Source: Hemerocallis citrina (Eukaryota > Streptophyta > Magnoliopsida > Asparagales > Asphodelaceae). From it: a stretch of 64,000 nucleotides of DNA. Every line of letters begins with the position of its first letter. Position 1 is the stretch's first letter. The notes beneath the pieces were generated by a model, which did no database searches, had not been told where the DNA came from, and was given only the letters and a program-made list of their open reading frames with translations. Location of the stretch: positions 137,321,961-137,385,960 of the forward strand of contig CM030361.1 in assembly GCA_017893485.1 (NCBI GenBank), given 5' to 3'. Shown here in pieces: positions 1-12,300 of this stretch. The position numbers and the translations under genes were made by a program.

Positions 1-1091
1 GTGGCTAGGGGTGCCACAGGATGCATTGTGCAGTCCTGCGCTTGCGATACCCCAGAGAGTGCCACAGGGTAGGCTTCGTGCTACCCTGCGCTTGCGAAAC
101 TCTATGGTTTGGTTTTTGTGATGACACCCGATACGTCGGGATCGTCTAGTTGAGAGAGGTCCGGGTGGCCGGGTCGCAGTGGCGAACATAGACACCACTG
201 GCGATATGCAACAGTGGCATATGATCACATCTGCAGCCTCGCGAGTCACGTGTAGTTGTCAGGAACAGGTTGTGTGCAATTAGAATTTATAACGCGGGTT
301 CAATCCCTATATATGGAGAAACGGCTTGAGATGGAGTCGCATGTATTTATGGGCTGCATGTTACTCTCGGAGACTTGCTGACATTAGAATAGGAAGCATC
401 CTAGTTCTACCTTCCCGTCAAAGGGATACGTACGGTGCCGTCTCACAAGTTGAGGACACGGGTTGCGTATCTCGCGCTGTTAATTCCTGAACTGCCGTGG
501 GTGGGTGTCAGGAACGGGTTGTGTACAGTTAGAATTCATAACGCGGGTTCAAATCCCGGATATTAGAATAGGAGTGTCCTAGTTCTACTTAAGTATCACA
601 TTAGAGTCTAGTCATAGCACTCACGTACACTTAAACTACACCGACACCATTGCTATGTTTGTATATTTTGTATATTGTTTGGAAGATTCGCTGCTATATG
701 ATCAGCCTTTAAGCGTCAGTGAATACTGACGTCCCCACTTCCATAGGTACTGGATCGCCGAGATACAAAGGCGATATTCAGGAGGACTCAAGGCAAGGAA
801 AGCAAGGAGTCAGTATTAAGTTTAGTTCCGCTGCAAAATATGTATTGATTCTGTATTAGTTAAGAGGTACTCTGATGTAAGATGTTAAAGGTTGTAATAC
901 TTAGAAATGTAAAGGTAATATTGTAACTCTATTGTAAAGTATTACAGTTGTACAGTATTCAGACTTGTAACATATTGTGTATTGAATAAAAAGTTTTAAA
1001 TTCTCCTGTTTTTTCTGTGTATTGTGACTAATTGAAGCAAAGATCTTGGCTTGTGTCTCGGTTTTCCAGTATCGGAAATCGGGGCGCTACA
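1..1091 (+). mobile_element. 3' part of a Tekay/Del-like LTR, running in from the left edge
   Basis: The segment ends in GGGGCGCTACA, the same kind of terminus as the Tekay-like LTRs ending at 44925 and 50083. It then abuts the interior of a minus-strand Tat pol gene with no primer binding site, so this is the outer end of a 3' LTR or solo LTR in plus orientation. Inside are two imperfect direct repeats: about 48 bp at 13-108, and about 47 bp at 258-304 and 507-554. No coding sequence is visible. The family name is inferred from terminus and style; the rest of the element lies outside the window. Confidence 0.7.
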
Positions 1092-1872
1092 TGTCCGCAG
1101 CGGACCAAGCGAAGAGGTCGCGGTTCCTTCGGATGTACTGGACTATGTTAGAGCATAGGGCAGATGGGAGGGTCTTGCTAACAAAGAACTTTTGGCTCGG
1201 TTCCTGCTCAGAGAAGAGCACTTCCTCCAATTCATCAACCGGCTCGGACATCGGTCGGACATTCTCTTGAGGTATTTCAAGTGTTTCGAGGGAGAGGACT
1301 GGACCTCCTGTTGAAGTCATATAGCACTTGCGGGCTATCTCTTGACTGCCTTTAACTTCCCCTACCCCTGCCCGGGTGGGAACTTTCATCTTGAGGTGAT
1401 ATGCCGAAGGAACGGCTTCTAGGGCAGCTAGGACGGGTCGGCCTAGGATCACATTATACGCAGTTGGAACATCAACGACCATAAAGTCCATCGGCTCCGT
1501 CCGGGTGGTAGGAGTTTTGCAAGCAGTTACATCGAGGGTGATTACCCCTTCAATAGTTATTGGCACTCCTGTGAACCCATGGATTGTGTAGCTGGTGGGC
1601 TTAAGTCTGTCCCGGAATAGTTTGAGGCCTTTGAAAGTGGCGAGGAAGAGGATGTTAACGGAGCTGCCATTGTCCACCAGGATCCTCTCTACTTTGAAGT
1701 TCGCCATATCGAGGTTGATGACAAGCGCGTCACAATGGGGGGTTCGGACACCCTCACGGTCTTCATCTAAAAATGTGACGGGTACTCCGAGACCTTTAGA
1801 AGGAGGTGTGGCGCGAACCGAGTTAACTTTCCTTATAAATGCCTTTCGAGAGGAGTTGGAGGAGCCCCCCAT
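1089..1872 (-). pseudogene. Tat1 aspartic protease and start of reverse transcriptase (truncated)
   Basis: Retroviral-type protease that would mature the Gag-Pol polyprotein. An open frame of about 260 codons begins MGGSSNSSRKAF and contains the catalytic motif VDNGSSVNILF and the downstream ILGRP strand typical of Ty3/gypsy proteases. It continues through the linker (VDELEEV) into the segment DLFAWSAADM that leads into reverse transcriptase. There the frame is cut by the foreign LTR at 1091. It is out of frame with gag (offset of two bases), either by natural frameshift or by an indel. Without the remaining pol it cannot be functional. Confidence 0.85.
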
Positions 1873-1931
1873 TGGGCCCCCATGAATGAGGTGAAGGACA
1901 CGCTCCTTTCAAATTCGGGCGTTTCATCGCG

Positions 1932-3761
1932 TTAAGGACGCTTGTTAGCCTCCCGAGGCGGGGGAGGAAGATCAGCTCGGTCCTTTCTCACGAACTTGGT
2001 TAGCTGACCCCTCTGGATGAGGGCTTCTATCTTGTTTTTCAGGGCCCGACAATCATTGGTATCGTGGCCATGGTCCCGGTGATAGCGGCACCACTTCTCT
2101 TTATCCCTCTTCTTGCCAGGGGTGTTCATTCTAGGTGCAGGAGGTATCACCCCCTCCTTCTCAACTTCCATGAGAATTGTAGAGATGTCTGCGTTAAAAG
2201 GAGTAAACTTTTCAAATCTGGGAGGAGGTCGGTGCTGCTCGCCATTATCCTTCTGGAGCTTCTTGGCCCCTTCCTCTTCTGTTCCCTTTCTCTTGGACCC
2301 AGAGGAAGGCCCCTCCAAGCTGGGGCGGTGCTCAGCTTCCTCGGCCCGAATATACTTTTTGCTCCGGAGGAAGAGGTCAGAGTAGTTCTGCGGGGGCTTC
2401 TTGGCGAGGGAGGAGCGGAGGCTGGAGTTGAGGACAATGGATTGGAATGTTGCTGCAGCGACCGACTGGCCGAGGGATGCTATGGACCTGGCTTCCGCTG
2501 TGAACCTTTTCACATAGTCTCTCAGCTTCTCACTCTTCTTCTAGTTGAGGCAGAGTAGCGAAATGCTGGTCTTCTCAGTTCGGCGGCTACTCACGAAGTG
2601 GGTGACGAAAAGGGTCTCAAATTGCTCGAAGGAGAATATTGAGGATGGGGCAAGGCGAGAGTACCATTCTCGGGCTGGACCCTTGAGAGTAGCGGGAAAG
2701 GTCTTGCACAGCAGAGCATCGGAAGCTTGATGGATGAGCATGAGGGTCTTAAAGCTTTCGATGTGATCGACGGGGTCAGACTCCCCGGAATAAGTCTCGA
2801 ATTGAGGAGGTTTAAAGCCAATTGGTACGGGTGCCTCCATTATGGTTCGGGAAAAAGGAGGTCGACTCGGGCGAAGGGTCTTTCCTCTAAGCTCTTCTTC
2901 TCTGTCTAACTGATCCAAGCGCTTCTCCATTTCATGGAGACGGTGGTAGACAGTGTCATCTCTTTGACGGTAACCAACCGAGCCTCTCGACTGGTCTTCG
3001 TACGAGGGAGAGCGGGGGCTACGACGACGGTAGCTCCTGGAGCGGCGAGGACTAGGAATGTGCTGGGGGTTGCTAGGAGTTGGAGGAGTTAAGGAACATT
3101 GGTGAGAACTTCGGACCGGAGGAGGAGTGGGAATCCTCGGAGCATTGGTGTTGTTGGGTCGGAGATTGAGAGCTTGTAGGATGGTTGCTTGGAATTGCTG
3201 GAACTCGGCATGAGTGATGGGTGCGTCATCGTTCCTGAGAGGTCGCGGACCAGTAGGAGAGTGGGGTCTTCTTCTGTGATGCTCGGGGGACTCTCTTCGC
3301 CCTCTTCGGGTAGGGGACCTTCTGTAGTCTCGGCGGTGAGGAGATCGCTCATCCGGACGTTGTTGGCAAGAGGCTCCCTCTCGGGCCCGCTTTTCATCCA
3401 GACAGCGGCGAAGATCCTTATCCTTCTGCCGATTGAGGATGATATTGCGAAGGTCGGAAGCTCAGGGATTGTGAGAGGCCATAGAATCCGTAGAGGCATT
3501 GTGTATTGAGACTCGGTCCTGATGGAGAGGTTGTTTCTGCGGGTTGGGACGCGAGGCCCCTGTACAGGCATTTTGAGGACCGGGGGGACCCTTAGGAGGT
3601 TGCTGATTCTAAAGAGGAGGCTGGTCCTGCTGGAGAGGGTCCTCAGCTTGTAGAGGAACTTGCCCATGCTGCTGAGCGGGTTGGATGGGGACTTCTTGTT
3701 GCTGATCAACGGGGTTGGGTCCACGGTTGGACCCTCTGGATCTTACTTTCCTGGGAGGCAT
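1932..3761 (-). pseudogene. Tat1 gag polyprotein (nucleocapsid-capsid), broken by stops
   Basis: Structural Gag of about 609 codons read from ATG at 3761 (MPPRKVRSRG) to the stop at 1932. The first third is Arg/Ser/Pro-rich. The middle carries the Retrotrans_gag capsid core (GPAREWYSRL near 2680, LKGPAR). The C-terminal part carries the Tat-type zinc knuckle WCRYHRDHGHDTNDC near 2045-2090. Three in-frame stops interrupt it: TAG at 3611-3609, TGA at 3464-3462 and TAG at 2543-2541. Each is one C-to-T change from CAG or CGA, consistent with decay of methylated cytosines. The single frame otherwise runs through, so it was one gene. Confidence 0.85.
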
Positions 3762-3812
3762 GGTTGGAGAAGATCTGACCAACAGGAAAAGGGGAGGCCG
3801 CTATTCGTCTGG

Positions 3813-3831
3813 TTTTCCACAGACGGCGCCA
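3813..3831 (-). other. Tat1 primer binding site
   Basis: Minus-strand sequence TGGCGCCGTCTGTGGAAA lies three bases (GAT) inside the LTR end at 3835. It is the conserved start of the internal region in Tat/Athila-type elements and is the cleanest of the three Tat primer sites in this window. Confidence 0.8.
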
Positions 3832-3834
3832 ATC

Positions 3835-4399
3835 TGTTACCGCTAAATCTGGTATGGGGGTAAACAGACAGTATTTGTGGATTCTTGGAAAACCCGAATA
3901 GCAAACCTGAAACCTGTTCCGCCAGAGTTTGACCACTGGCTCCCGCCGTTCACCTGCAAAAAGTGCGCGACACCGGAGTTGATCCCGGCAACGCACCCTC
4001 CGACGCTCAAGTCAGTAATCAGGAATGATTATGAGAGAGCGTAAATTGGCAAAAGATTGATTACCTCTTAATGGTGGTGGATGGGGGGTATTTTTAGCTG
4101 CCTTTGGGATCAGATTATGAATGAAATCCCTAATTCCCAGTGAAAGGATAAAGCGAATCAGGGCCATTGATTATATACAATCAGAAACCCTAATTCTATC
4201 CTGCTGGACCGGGTTTGCTACAGGTTGGAACCCGCACCCAGTTGAGGTGGATCCGTTCGCGGGTTATTGGATCTTAGGAGAGAAGACCCAGTACCCGTTT
4301 TAGACCCATTTGTAAGTGAAATTACCATTTTACCCCTAGGCTTTAAGATTTGTTCCTGATTTGGACGGTTCCGATTTAACCCCATTTTTAGCCATATCA
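3835..4399 (-). repeat. Tat1 5' LTR (about 565 bp)
   Basis: On the minus strand the LTR begins TGATATGGC at 4399 and ends GGTAACA at 3835, directly before the primer site. The size matches the LTRs of Tat2 (562-583 bp) and Tat3 (about 563-581 bp). The 4399 boundary is inferred from the TG terminus and size; the partner LTR is outside the window, so the duplication of the adjoining GTAGT cannot be checked. Confidence 0.65.
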
Positions 4400-4423
4400 G
4401 TAGTGATGCTGAACATAATATTG

Positions 4424-4428
4424 GTAAT
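4424..4428. repeat. Tat2 left target-site duplication GTAAT
   Basis: GTAAT directly precedes the LTR start TGATGC at 4429 and recurs at 25479-25483. Confidence 0.85.
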
Positions 4429-5011
4429 TGATGCTATTTGTTTTTGGGGTGTGGGGGCAACAGGTGTAAGTTCTTGTAATTTGTGGAATGGAAACCATAG
4501 TACTGGCGTCGGTCCAGCCCCGGGGAGTGGGATAGGCTCGAGGGTAGGAGCCGAGAGGTAGAGGTGAGTGGATCGGCTCAGAAGCAGGAACGGAGAGGTA
4601 GAGGCAAGGTTCTCGGCTCGGATCCAGCAGCTCGGCTCGAATCTGGCAACTTGGCTCGAATCTGGCAACTTGGCATGGCTCGGTCTTCTGTACCTACATA
4701 CTGCCTAGAAACACCGAGAGAAGTCCCGGCCACAGACCCTCCGATGATCTACTCAGTCATTGAGAAAGAGATTAGGCAGCTAGGGTTCAGGTGGGGAGAG
4801 ATTGATTACCTTCTGCAGTGAGGAGGGGGTCTGGTATTTATAGGAAGAGGCAAACGGGTCTGGCACCTTAGCGGGCTAGGTCGGACCCATTTGCCTGTGG
4901 TCCTGAGGCGGTTGGGTCCCGTTGGACCCCTGTTGACCTGATGATCAAGGAAGAGCGGGATTTGAGGAGATCTGATGGTCCATAAGGGGCCACATCATCT
5001 AACCCCTATCA
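4429..5011 (-). repeat. Tat2 3' LTR (583 bp)
   Basis: Aligns by eye along its full length with 24917-25478. Ends are TGATGC (4429) and CCTATCA (5011) on the plus strand. A local duplication of a roughly 20-bp TCTGGCAACTTGGC stretch near 4635-4675 explains most of the size difference from the other LTR. Minus-strand transcription would pass a TATA-like ATAAATACCAG near 4835-4845. Confidence 0.9.
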
Positions 5012-5027
5012 GGAGCCCCCCACTCCT
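5012..5027 (-). other. Tat2 polypurine tract
   Basis: Minus-strand AGGAGTGGGGGGCTCC lies directly upstream of the 3' LTR start TGATAGGGG, the expected site for plus-strand DNA priming. Confidence 0.8.
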
Positions 5028-5235
5028 AGAGAGCAGGGTAATCCAGCCATGGAGGAGTGATTTGTCTCTGTAGAAAGAGAGGAGTGGTGTGTATGGCAAA
5101 AATGTGGTTTGTGTCTTCCTGGAGAGAACAACGGGGTAGGATGAAGGGGATCCCTTTAAAGATATGGGGGGCATTGAGAGCTGAGAGCAGAGGGTCATGA
5201 GCGACGAGCTCCTATACACTCGGATATTGGGGCCT

Positions 5236-6025
5236 ATTGCCGAGTCGTCGAGCGTCGAGCGCCCAGTGCTGAGCCTTCATGAGCTTGGGTTCTGAGGATT
5301 GCCATTGGATGCCGAGTTCGAAGCTCGTCTGTGGGAGGCAAGCGTGGCTCGGAGTTGCCACCGACCACCGAGCCCTGAAGCTTGTTGGAAAAGCCATAGG
5401 GTGGCTCGAGGTCACCACCGAGCACCAAGCCCCTTATGCTCATTGGAAAAGCTATGGGGAGGCTCGAAATTGCCACCGACCGTCGAGTCCCCAAAACTTG
5501 TTGGAAAAGCCTGGGGTGGCTCGAGGTCACCACCGAGCGTCGAGCCCCTTATGCTTGTTGGAAAAGCTATTGGGAAGCTCGAAATCGCTACCGACCGTCG
5601 AGCCTCAAGCTTGTTGTAGAAGCTAAGGGGTGGCTCGAGGTCACCACCGAGCGCCGAGCCCCTTATGCTCGTTGGAAGATCATAGGGAGGATTGGAATTG
5701 CCCCCGAGCGCCGAACCCTCAAAGCTTGTTGGAAAAGCTATGGGGTGGCTCGAGGTCACCACCGAGCGCCAAGCTCTTTATGCTTGTTGGAAAAGCTATA
5801 GGGAGGCTCGGAATCGCTACCGACCGTCGAGCCCCAAGCTTGTTGTAGAAGCTAGGGGGTGGCTCGAGGTCACTACTGAGCGCCGAGCCCCCCGTACTTA
5901 TTGGAAAAGCTTCGGGGTGGCTCGGAATTGCCACCGACCGTCGAGCCCCAAAAGCTTGTTGGAAAAATCTAGGGGGTGGTACGAGGTCACCACCGAAAGT
6001 CGAGCCCCTTATGCTTGTTGGAAAA
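5236..6025. repeat. Tandem array TR-A, left part (alternating 57-58 bp units)
   Basis: About 13 units of 57-58 bp alternate between two types: one with GGCTCGAGGTCACCACC and one with GGCTCGGAATCGCTACC, giving a dimer of about 115 bp. Each unit has GCTTGTTGGAAAAGCTA and an inverted repeat GGCTCG...CGAGCC with a 15-17 base loop. The array is interrupted at 6025/6026 by a solo LTR and resumes at 13855. It lies in the 3' untranslated part of Tat2, where Tat-lineage elements are known to carry tandem repeats. The long frames within it are only a by-product of the repeat. Confidence 0.9.
6021..6025. repeat. Solo-LTR left target-site duplication GAAAA
   Basis: GAAAA precedes TGTCACGCCCC at 6026 and recurs at 13855-13859 after GGGTTACA. 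Confidence 0.85.
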
Positions 6026-9000
6026 TGTCACGCCCCGCTTCCCAAAAATACGAAATACGAACACGTAACATTAGCCCAGCGAATGATTTTTATCATCCAT
6101 AAGCTATTCAGTAATCTTTATAACATCTCACAAAATAATCAGAGTCGGAAGCAAGAGAATCAACCAATCATGCACAATTGAATCAAATAGATCAACAGAA
6201 ATTTACTTGAAATCCAAAATATAATATAATCTCAAATAAATCAAGTTTGGACAAATAATAATATCCTGGATCACATTGCCCAAATACAAATAAATCCAAG
6301 TATCAAATACAATTTATTCAAGTTCAAGCAACAAATAATAATAATAATAAATCAGAAAATCCATCACTAATACATCATCTCGCTAATGCCATCTGGCCGC
6401 CGACCATCCTGATCTGCAATTAATGAATTGCAGAAGAAAGGAGAAGAAAACAAGGTACCCGTCATTACAAGTTACGAGCTGCTTATAGTGCAGGATACAA
6501 GTACATAGGGAAAAACTAACTAATAACAAATATAAAATAACAACAGAACAACATAGCATGATATACATGTGTCAACAGAAATGTGATAACTAACATGAAT
6601 CAGGAAAAACAAATCAGATATTATGGTATACTAACAGATACAGATAACATGTGTCAAGTGTCAAGTATCAGATGGTATGCAGACAGATATACAGATGGTA
6701 GTGTCAGATGATAGTCAGATAGATAACAGATAGTCAGATAATCAGATACAGATAACAGATAACATATACAGATATCAAATATCAGATTCAGCTTCAGATT
6801 CAGATTTTTATAAGTCTTGTATTAATTACTAACTAGGTAGCACTTCATGCGCTCCAAAAACATAACGCATGGTTGCTACAACAAACAATTTCGCTTTAGA
6901 TTTTGTAGGGAATCATATAGGGCTGTGTACTCAGGTATCAGTAACAGTAACATTAGCAGTAACAGTCAGAACCTAGTGGTCCTCCTCCGATTACACCTTC
7001 CTATAGGGAAGTGTACAGTCAGGTAATCAGTAACAGTAATCAGACAGTCAGAACCTATTGGTCCTCCTCCGAGTACATCTTCCTATAGGGAAGTGTGCAG
7101 TCAGGTAATCAGTATAACAGTATAACAGATGCTCAGTATGGGAAACACGGGCCCCCTTCCAAGTACACATTTCTATAATTTTCCATTACTAGATTTTTTT
7201 CTTAAACCCCGGCTTGATTACTTTTATTATGGTTATCAACAGACATGATAGTGCATGAAATAGTGTCAAACTAATATGGTATAATCATTATTAGGTTCAG
7301 GAAAATAAATAAACATGCATAGATGATATACAGTCACATAAACGAGCAAAATAGTGTATGTTCATATTCAGAACAGCATGACAGTACAGTACTAAAACAG
7401 TGATTTCCATTACTACAGAAATCCAAATCTGAATCCGTCAAAGAATCTGGAAAATAGAATTCCACAAGAATCCAGTGATTATAAATAAGCCATATAATAT
7501 TTCACAAAATCATACCCAAAACTTATTTGAATCCAGATAATACGTTCAGCCCGAAATCAGTAAAACGAATTCTCAGTCAGAAAAACAGCATTAAAACTCC
7601 TCAAATAAATCCAAAAAAAAACTAGAGTAATCCCCTACATGTCTAGTATCTAAATATAAAGTTTCATAATATTCTAGTAAAATTAGTTCAGTCAAAAAAA
7701 AATCGAAAAACATCAAGAAACGATAATTTGGCAAATCTGGAATTCCCAACACTACTGTACGAAAACTGAAATATCTCGCAAACTGTGAAATAAAAATCCA
7801 AATCCGTCAAAGGGAGATGAAAATAGACAAAATAATTTAACTTCCATATTTCATAAATAATTTCCATACAGTAAAAGGAAATAGGATGAAAATACGATTC
7901 TTTACAGAACAGCGAGCAAAATACAGCAAGTATAGCTTTCATAACACGCATGAAACGGCGTATAAAACTCATTAATAAAATCTACCAAAATTCTGAATAA
8001 TCCCTAAATAGATATAGAAATACTGACCAAAGATTCAGATCAAAATAATATAGTTAACCCAAGAATCAAAATAGTTTATCCCTCGAAATCAACAAGAAAC
8101 GAAATCTGGAAACATAAGTACACCTCTGTAGTAAAACAGCTATAACTCACTCATACGAAAACGAAATCAATAAAGGTCAGAGGGGTTGGAAAGAAGATAG
8201 ATTTCTCTACGATTCATGTCAAATACAAAAATTAAGAATTTTGACCTTAATATGGTCTAAAATACAATTCAAAACTAATCATTGACAGTTACAGATTTTC
8301 TCTTAAAAACAAAACCAACATAAATCACACGAAATTTGTTCCAATCACAATCAAACATGGTATAAGGTCTACTAAGTATCCAAACATCATGAAATATGGT
8401 ATATAATATATTCACAACCATAATATCACATGGATCTCATCAAACAAATAATTCCCCTAATTATCTCACACATGAATTGATCAAGAACGGTCAAACCTAG
8501 TTGTTTTCATGTCAATTTTGTGTCGTGAGGTAACTATGGTCAAATAGCACAATAGAGACAAAACCCATCAAACGTAACACACACACAAGTTATCTCTAGA
8601 ACCCAATTACACTATAAGAGGGTTTTGATTTGTATCAAACAAAGGAATTGGAGTACAAGTTACTTGCCTTAAACGAAGACGAAAACGAAGAACACTAAGA
8701 ATAACGGGAACGGATCCCGGCAACGAACGAAACCCACGAACGGAACACAACCCAACAACGAACAAATACCCGAACGAAGCAACCAACCAACCCGAACGAC
8801 GAACTCCGAACAAACCCAAATAACACGTGCAACTCATGCACGTACTAATCAAGAGCGCGAACGGGCGAGGGAGATGGCAACACACCGCGGCACTCGACAT
8901 TGCTAGATGGCGCCACCAAAAATCAAAAGATCACGGTCGGGAGTTGGGTGAGAAGGTTGGAAAAGCAAGGAGAAGCACAGGGTTTCGGAAGATGAAGTGG

Positions 9001-9286
9001 CTCAGGTAATAGCAGATGAACAGGGACATGCAAATGTGTGAATATATAATAGGGTGTATGGGTATGTGATGGCTGATAGATTAGAATAGGGTAAGGTTTA
9101 GTGTATAAGGCTTTCGGGTTAGGGAAAAGTGCAGATGGGTAAATGGGTTTAAAATGCAAGCGGGTTATTACGGGCCTGGGATAATATGGTTAGTGGGTAT
9201 TAATGGTCAATGAGGTTATAATGGGTTATAAATGGTAAAAACAGAGTGTATGGGCCTGGGACAATATGGTTTGATGATGGGTAGTA

Positions 9287-9300
9287 TGAGGGTAGAATAA
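9287..9300. repeat. LINE target-site duplication, left copy
   Basis: TGAGGGTAGAATAA here matches TGAGGGTACAATAA at 13307-13320 with one mismatch; the duplicated bases belong to the solo LTR. Confidence 0.8.
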
Positions 9301-12300
9301 TTTTTTTTGATAAATCGGATAGAGTCTGTCGACTCCAGCCAAACCAAAATATATATAAATCAAAACGTCAATTACAAAAGGGTTTTACAAGCCGTAAAAC
9401 AAAAACCAGAGAGAAGCAGGAAAGCTAAAAAAACAAACACACCAAAGGCAAATCGAACAGAGAACAGATCTGGCACTTAAGCGAAACAAAACACTGTAGC
9501 GAGGCGCCAGACAAAGGAAGCTAGTAGGGGGCCGTGCGGAAAACGATCCCGATGCGAGGATAATCAGCCAATCTCGCAGAGCAGATCGGAGGATCACTCC
9601 CGCCAAGCGGTTGAGGCAACTACCATCCCGATGGGGAGGGGCCGATAAAATGGCCGCTCAGGAGTGCTAACAAAACGCTCCAGCACCCCCGAAACCCACG
9701 TTAGACTTCAGCGAAGAAGGGAAAAAGACTCCTGCACATAAGACTCCTACAAATACACCCCTGATGAAAAAAAGAAAGCTTGGGAGGGAAGCCCCAAGAC
9801 GCCCGATAGGGCCTCAACATCAAAATAGTGCCAAAGACCAACCGAGAAAAAACACCAAATAACTACACCGCATTATCAGACAGAGACATACAAGCAGCAG
9901 AAAAGAAAACCAACAAGGGAGAAACATAGTGACCACCACTGATGATAGCACAAAAAGAAAATTAGAGAAGCACAAGCATAATTAACAAAACATTAGTGAA
10001 CTAAAATAGAGTACATTCCCAAGTTCCAATACAACTAGAACCCTGCCCTCCACCGAAACTGAAGCCTACGATAAAGAGGGGCTGCCAGAGCACGATGCTA
10101 ACACCATAGAACCCAACCGGGTCAAAATCACAGCTCAGAAAAGCATCAAATGGCAACCCAGAAGGCAATAACCCTCTAATCCTCCTGAGAAAGCAAGTAT
10201 ATAGGCATAGACAAACAAACTGGAACCAAAAGAACTAGTCCAGAGTTGCTAGAGCACCAGGCAGTTGAAGCCCAACCAAAAGGTCCCCAGCGATAATGCG
10301 GGCAAAAGAATCCACCCTGAAGGGCTTTCAAACCTGCGAGAAGAGAAACATTCTTAACCCAGAAAAAACAAACTTAATCTACGAGAAGAGTAACATACTT
10401 AACCCAGGAGAAACATAGTAAACAAAGATTATAATGCATTAAGGTTGCTAAGGCAACACATAGCCTCGTCTAAACGACGACAGAAAGAGCTGATTATGGC
10501 CTCGGATTTTAAAGTAGAAGACCACAGCTTAAACAGGAACATGAATTCTTCGATACACTTATGGATAGTTGAAGTGCAGTTCTTGAAAATCATTTGATTC
10601 CTTTCCTTCCACAAAATCCAGATGATAATAAGCACTGAGAGGGACCAGGCAATGGAAAACTTCGGGATTGAGGGTGTAGACCAACACACAGTTTAGTTGG
10701 GAGGAACAGAGGGGAATTCCCAAGCTAGGGTGTTGAGCTTCCAAAGCAGAAGGATAAAAGGGCAGCTCACAAAGAGGTGGTCGACATCCTCGTGGGTTTC
10801 CGAGCACAGGGGGCACAGTTGCCCCCATGCTAAACCCCTCTTGTTGAGATTGTCGACCGTGAGTAATTTGTTGTTAAAAGCAAGCCAGGACGTGATTTTT
10901 ACCTTAAGAGGCGCGCATGATCCCCATAAGAATTTAGCGAAAGGCGATCGGGCACCTCGAAAATTAAGGAAATGGTAAAATGATTTAACCAAAAATACCC
11001 CAGCCGCGTTCCACCTCCAAGCAATATCTTCTTTTGGGAACCAGTTAAAGTTATGCAGCAAAGATAAAAGAGCATTGAAATCTGAATAAAGATTAATAGA
11101 AAACTCTATTGGAAAAGAGATGATCCATACTCTCTGAGAGTTAACCAGGAAGAAAGAATCAACAACAGAGGCTGAAGGATTATTAGCTAGTCGAAAGAGA
11201 GACGGATAAGCAGAGGCTAGATTGATGTTGCCGATCCATAGATCCGACCAGAATTTGGTCTTGGATCCGTCGCAACATTGGTGAGAAATACCACACTAGA
11301 AAGCAGTAGCCGCTTTCCAGACCCCTTTCTAGAAAGGTGAGGCGGATCGAGAAACACTGGGGGGGAAATCCCACCAATTGGTGGCGACATGGCAGTGGCT
11401 TTTGATACATTGGACCCAAGGTAAATGATTGTACTTATGAAATCTCCACAGCCATTTACCCAGCAATGCAATATTATGGTTCCTGAGGTTCAACACCCCC
11501 AAACCCCCGTCAAGTTTGGCAGTGCAAACCGCACTCCAATTACAGAGATGTGATCCCGGTTTAAATGAGGAGGACCCAGACCAGAAAAAGTTACTTCTGA
11601 TCTGATCAATCCTCTTGATCACCCAGTATGGAACATAGAAAAAGGACATCATGAAGAGAGGGATAGAAGAGAGGATGGAGTTCATAAGAATCAGTCTGCC
11701 CCCCCTAGAGAGCAATTTCCCCGACCAGACATTGAGTCTGGCTTCAACTTTGTCAATCAGGGGAGCCCAGTCAGATTTATGGAGTTTACCCCATCTCAGA
11801 GGAATTCCTAAGTACGTGATCGGGAAAGTCGCAACCGGGCAATTGGAGAAATTAGCAACCTCGGTCTGACGATTGGGGGATCCCCCCAACCACAAAATCG
11901 AGGATTTCTGGAAATTGATCGAGAGACCCGAAGCTAATTCGAAACAATAGAGAAGAAGTTTAAGGTTACGAAGAGAATGGAGATTAGGTTTGGTGAAAAT
12001 GATAGTATCGCCAGCGTATTGTAGGTTCAATACACCATTAAAAAGAGTTGATTCACCCAGGCCCTCAATGACCTGAGCTTCACGGGCGTTACGCAAAAGC
12101 CTACTAAATACGTCCACCACCAAGGCGAATAATAGGGACGAAAGGAGATCTCCTTGATGAAGACCACTTTTTTATTTTGAACTTGTGCCCTTCCGTCCCA
12201 TTAATAAACATAGAAGAGGTGCCGGAAAAAAGACTGGCTTTGATCCAAGCGATCCATTTAGGACCGAATCCACGATACAGCAGGATATCTAGCAAGAACT

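Larger units (their letters stand above)
1092..4399 (-). mobile_element. Tat1: truncated Tat/Retand-like Ty3/gypsy element (5' half)
   Basis: On the minus strand the order is LTR (3835-4399), primer binding site (3813-3831), gag (3761 to about 1932), protease and the first residues of reverse transcriptase (1872-1089). The element stops abruptly at 1091/1092 where a Tekay-like LTR begins, so the rest of pol and the other LTR should lie to the left, outside the window. The primer site beginning TGGCGCC and the protease motif VDNGSSVNILF are typical of the Tat lineage. Confidence 0.85.

Noticed and set aside
285..560. tRNA-like GGTTCAATCC/GGTTCAAATCC motifs
   Set aside because: No acceptor, D or anticodon arms can be formed around them; they lie in LTR direct repeats.
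3089..3724. Minus-strand frame of 211 codons
   Set aside because: Shadow frame; the gag frame starting at 3761 gives the Arg/Ser-rich Gag start and continues in phase to the zinc knuckle.
5236..6025. CRISPR-like regular repeats
   Set aside because: Plant nuclear DNA with contiguous diverged units and no unique spacers; a satellite, not a CRISPR array.
5279..6102. Long open frames in both strands (up to 136 codons)
   Set aside because: They are by-products of a 57-58 bp tandem repeat with few stops; all frames are repetitive and share no protein family features.
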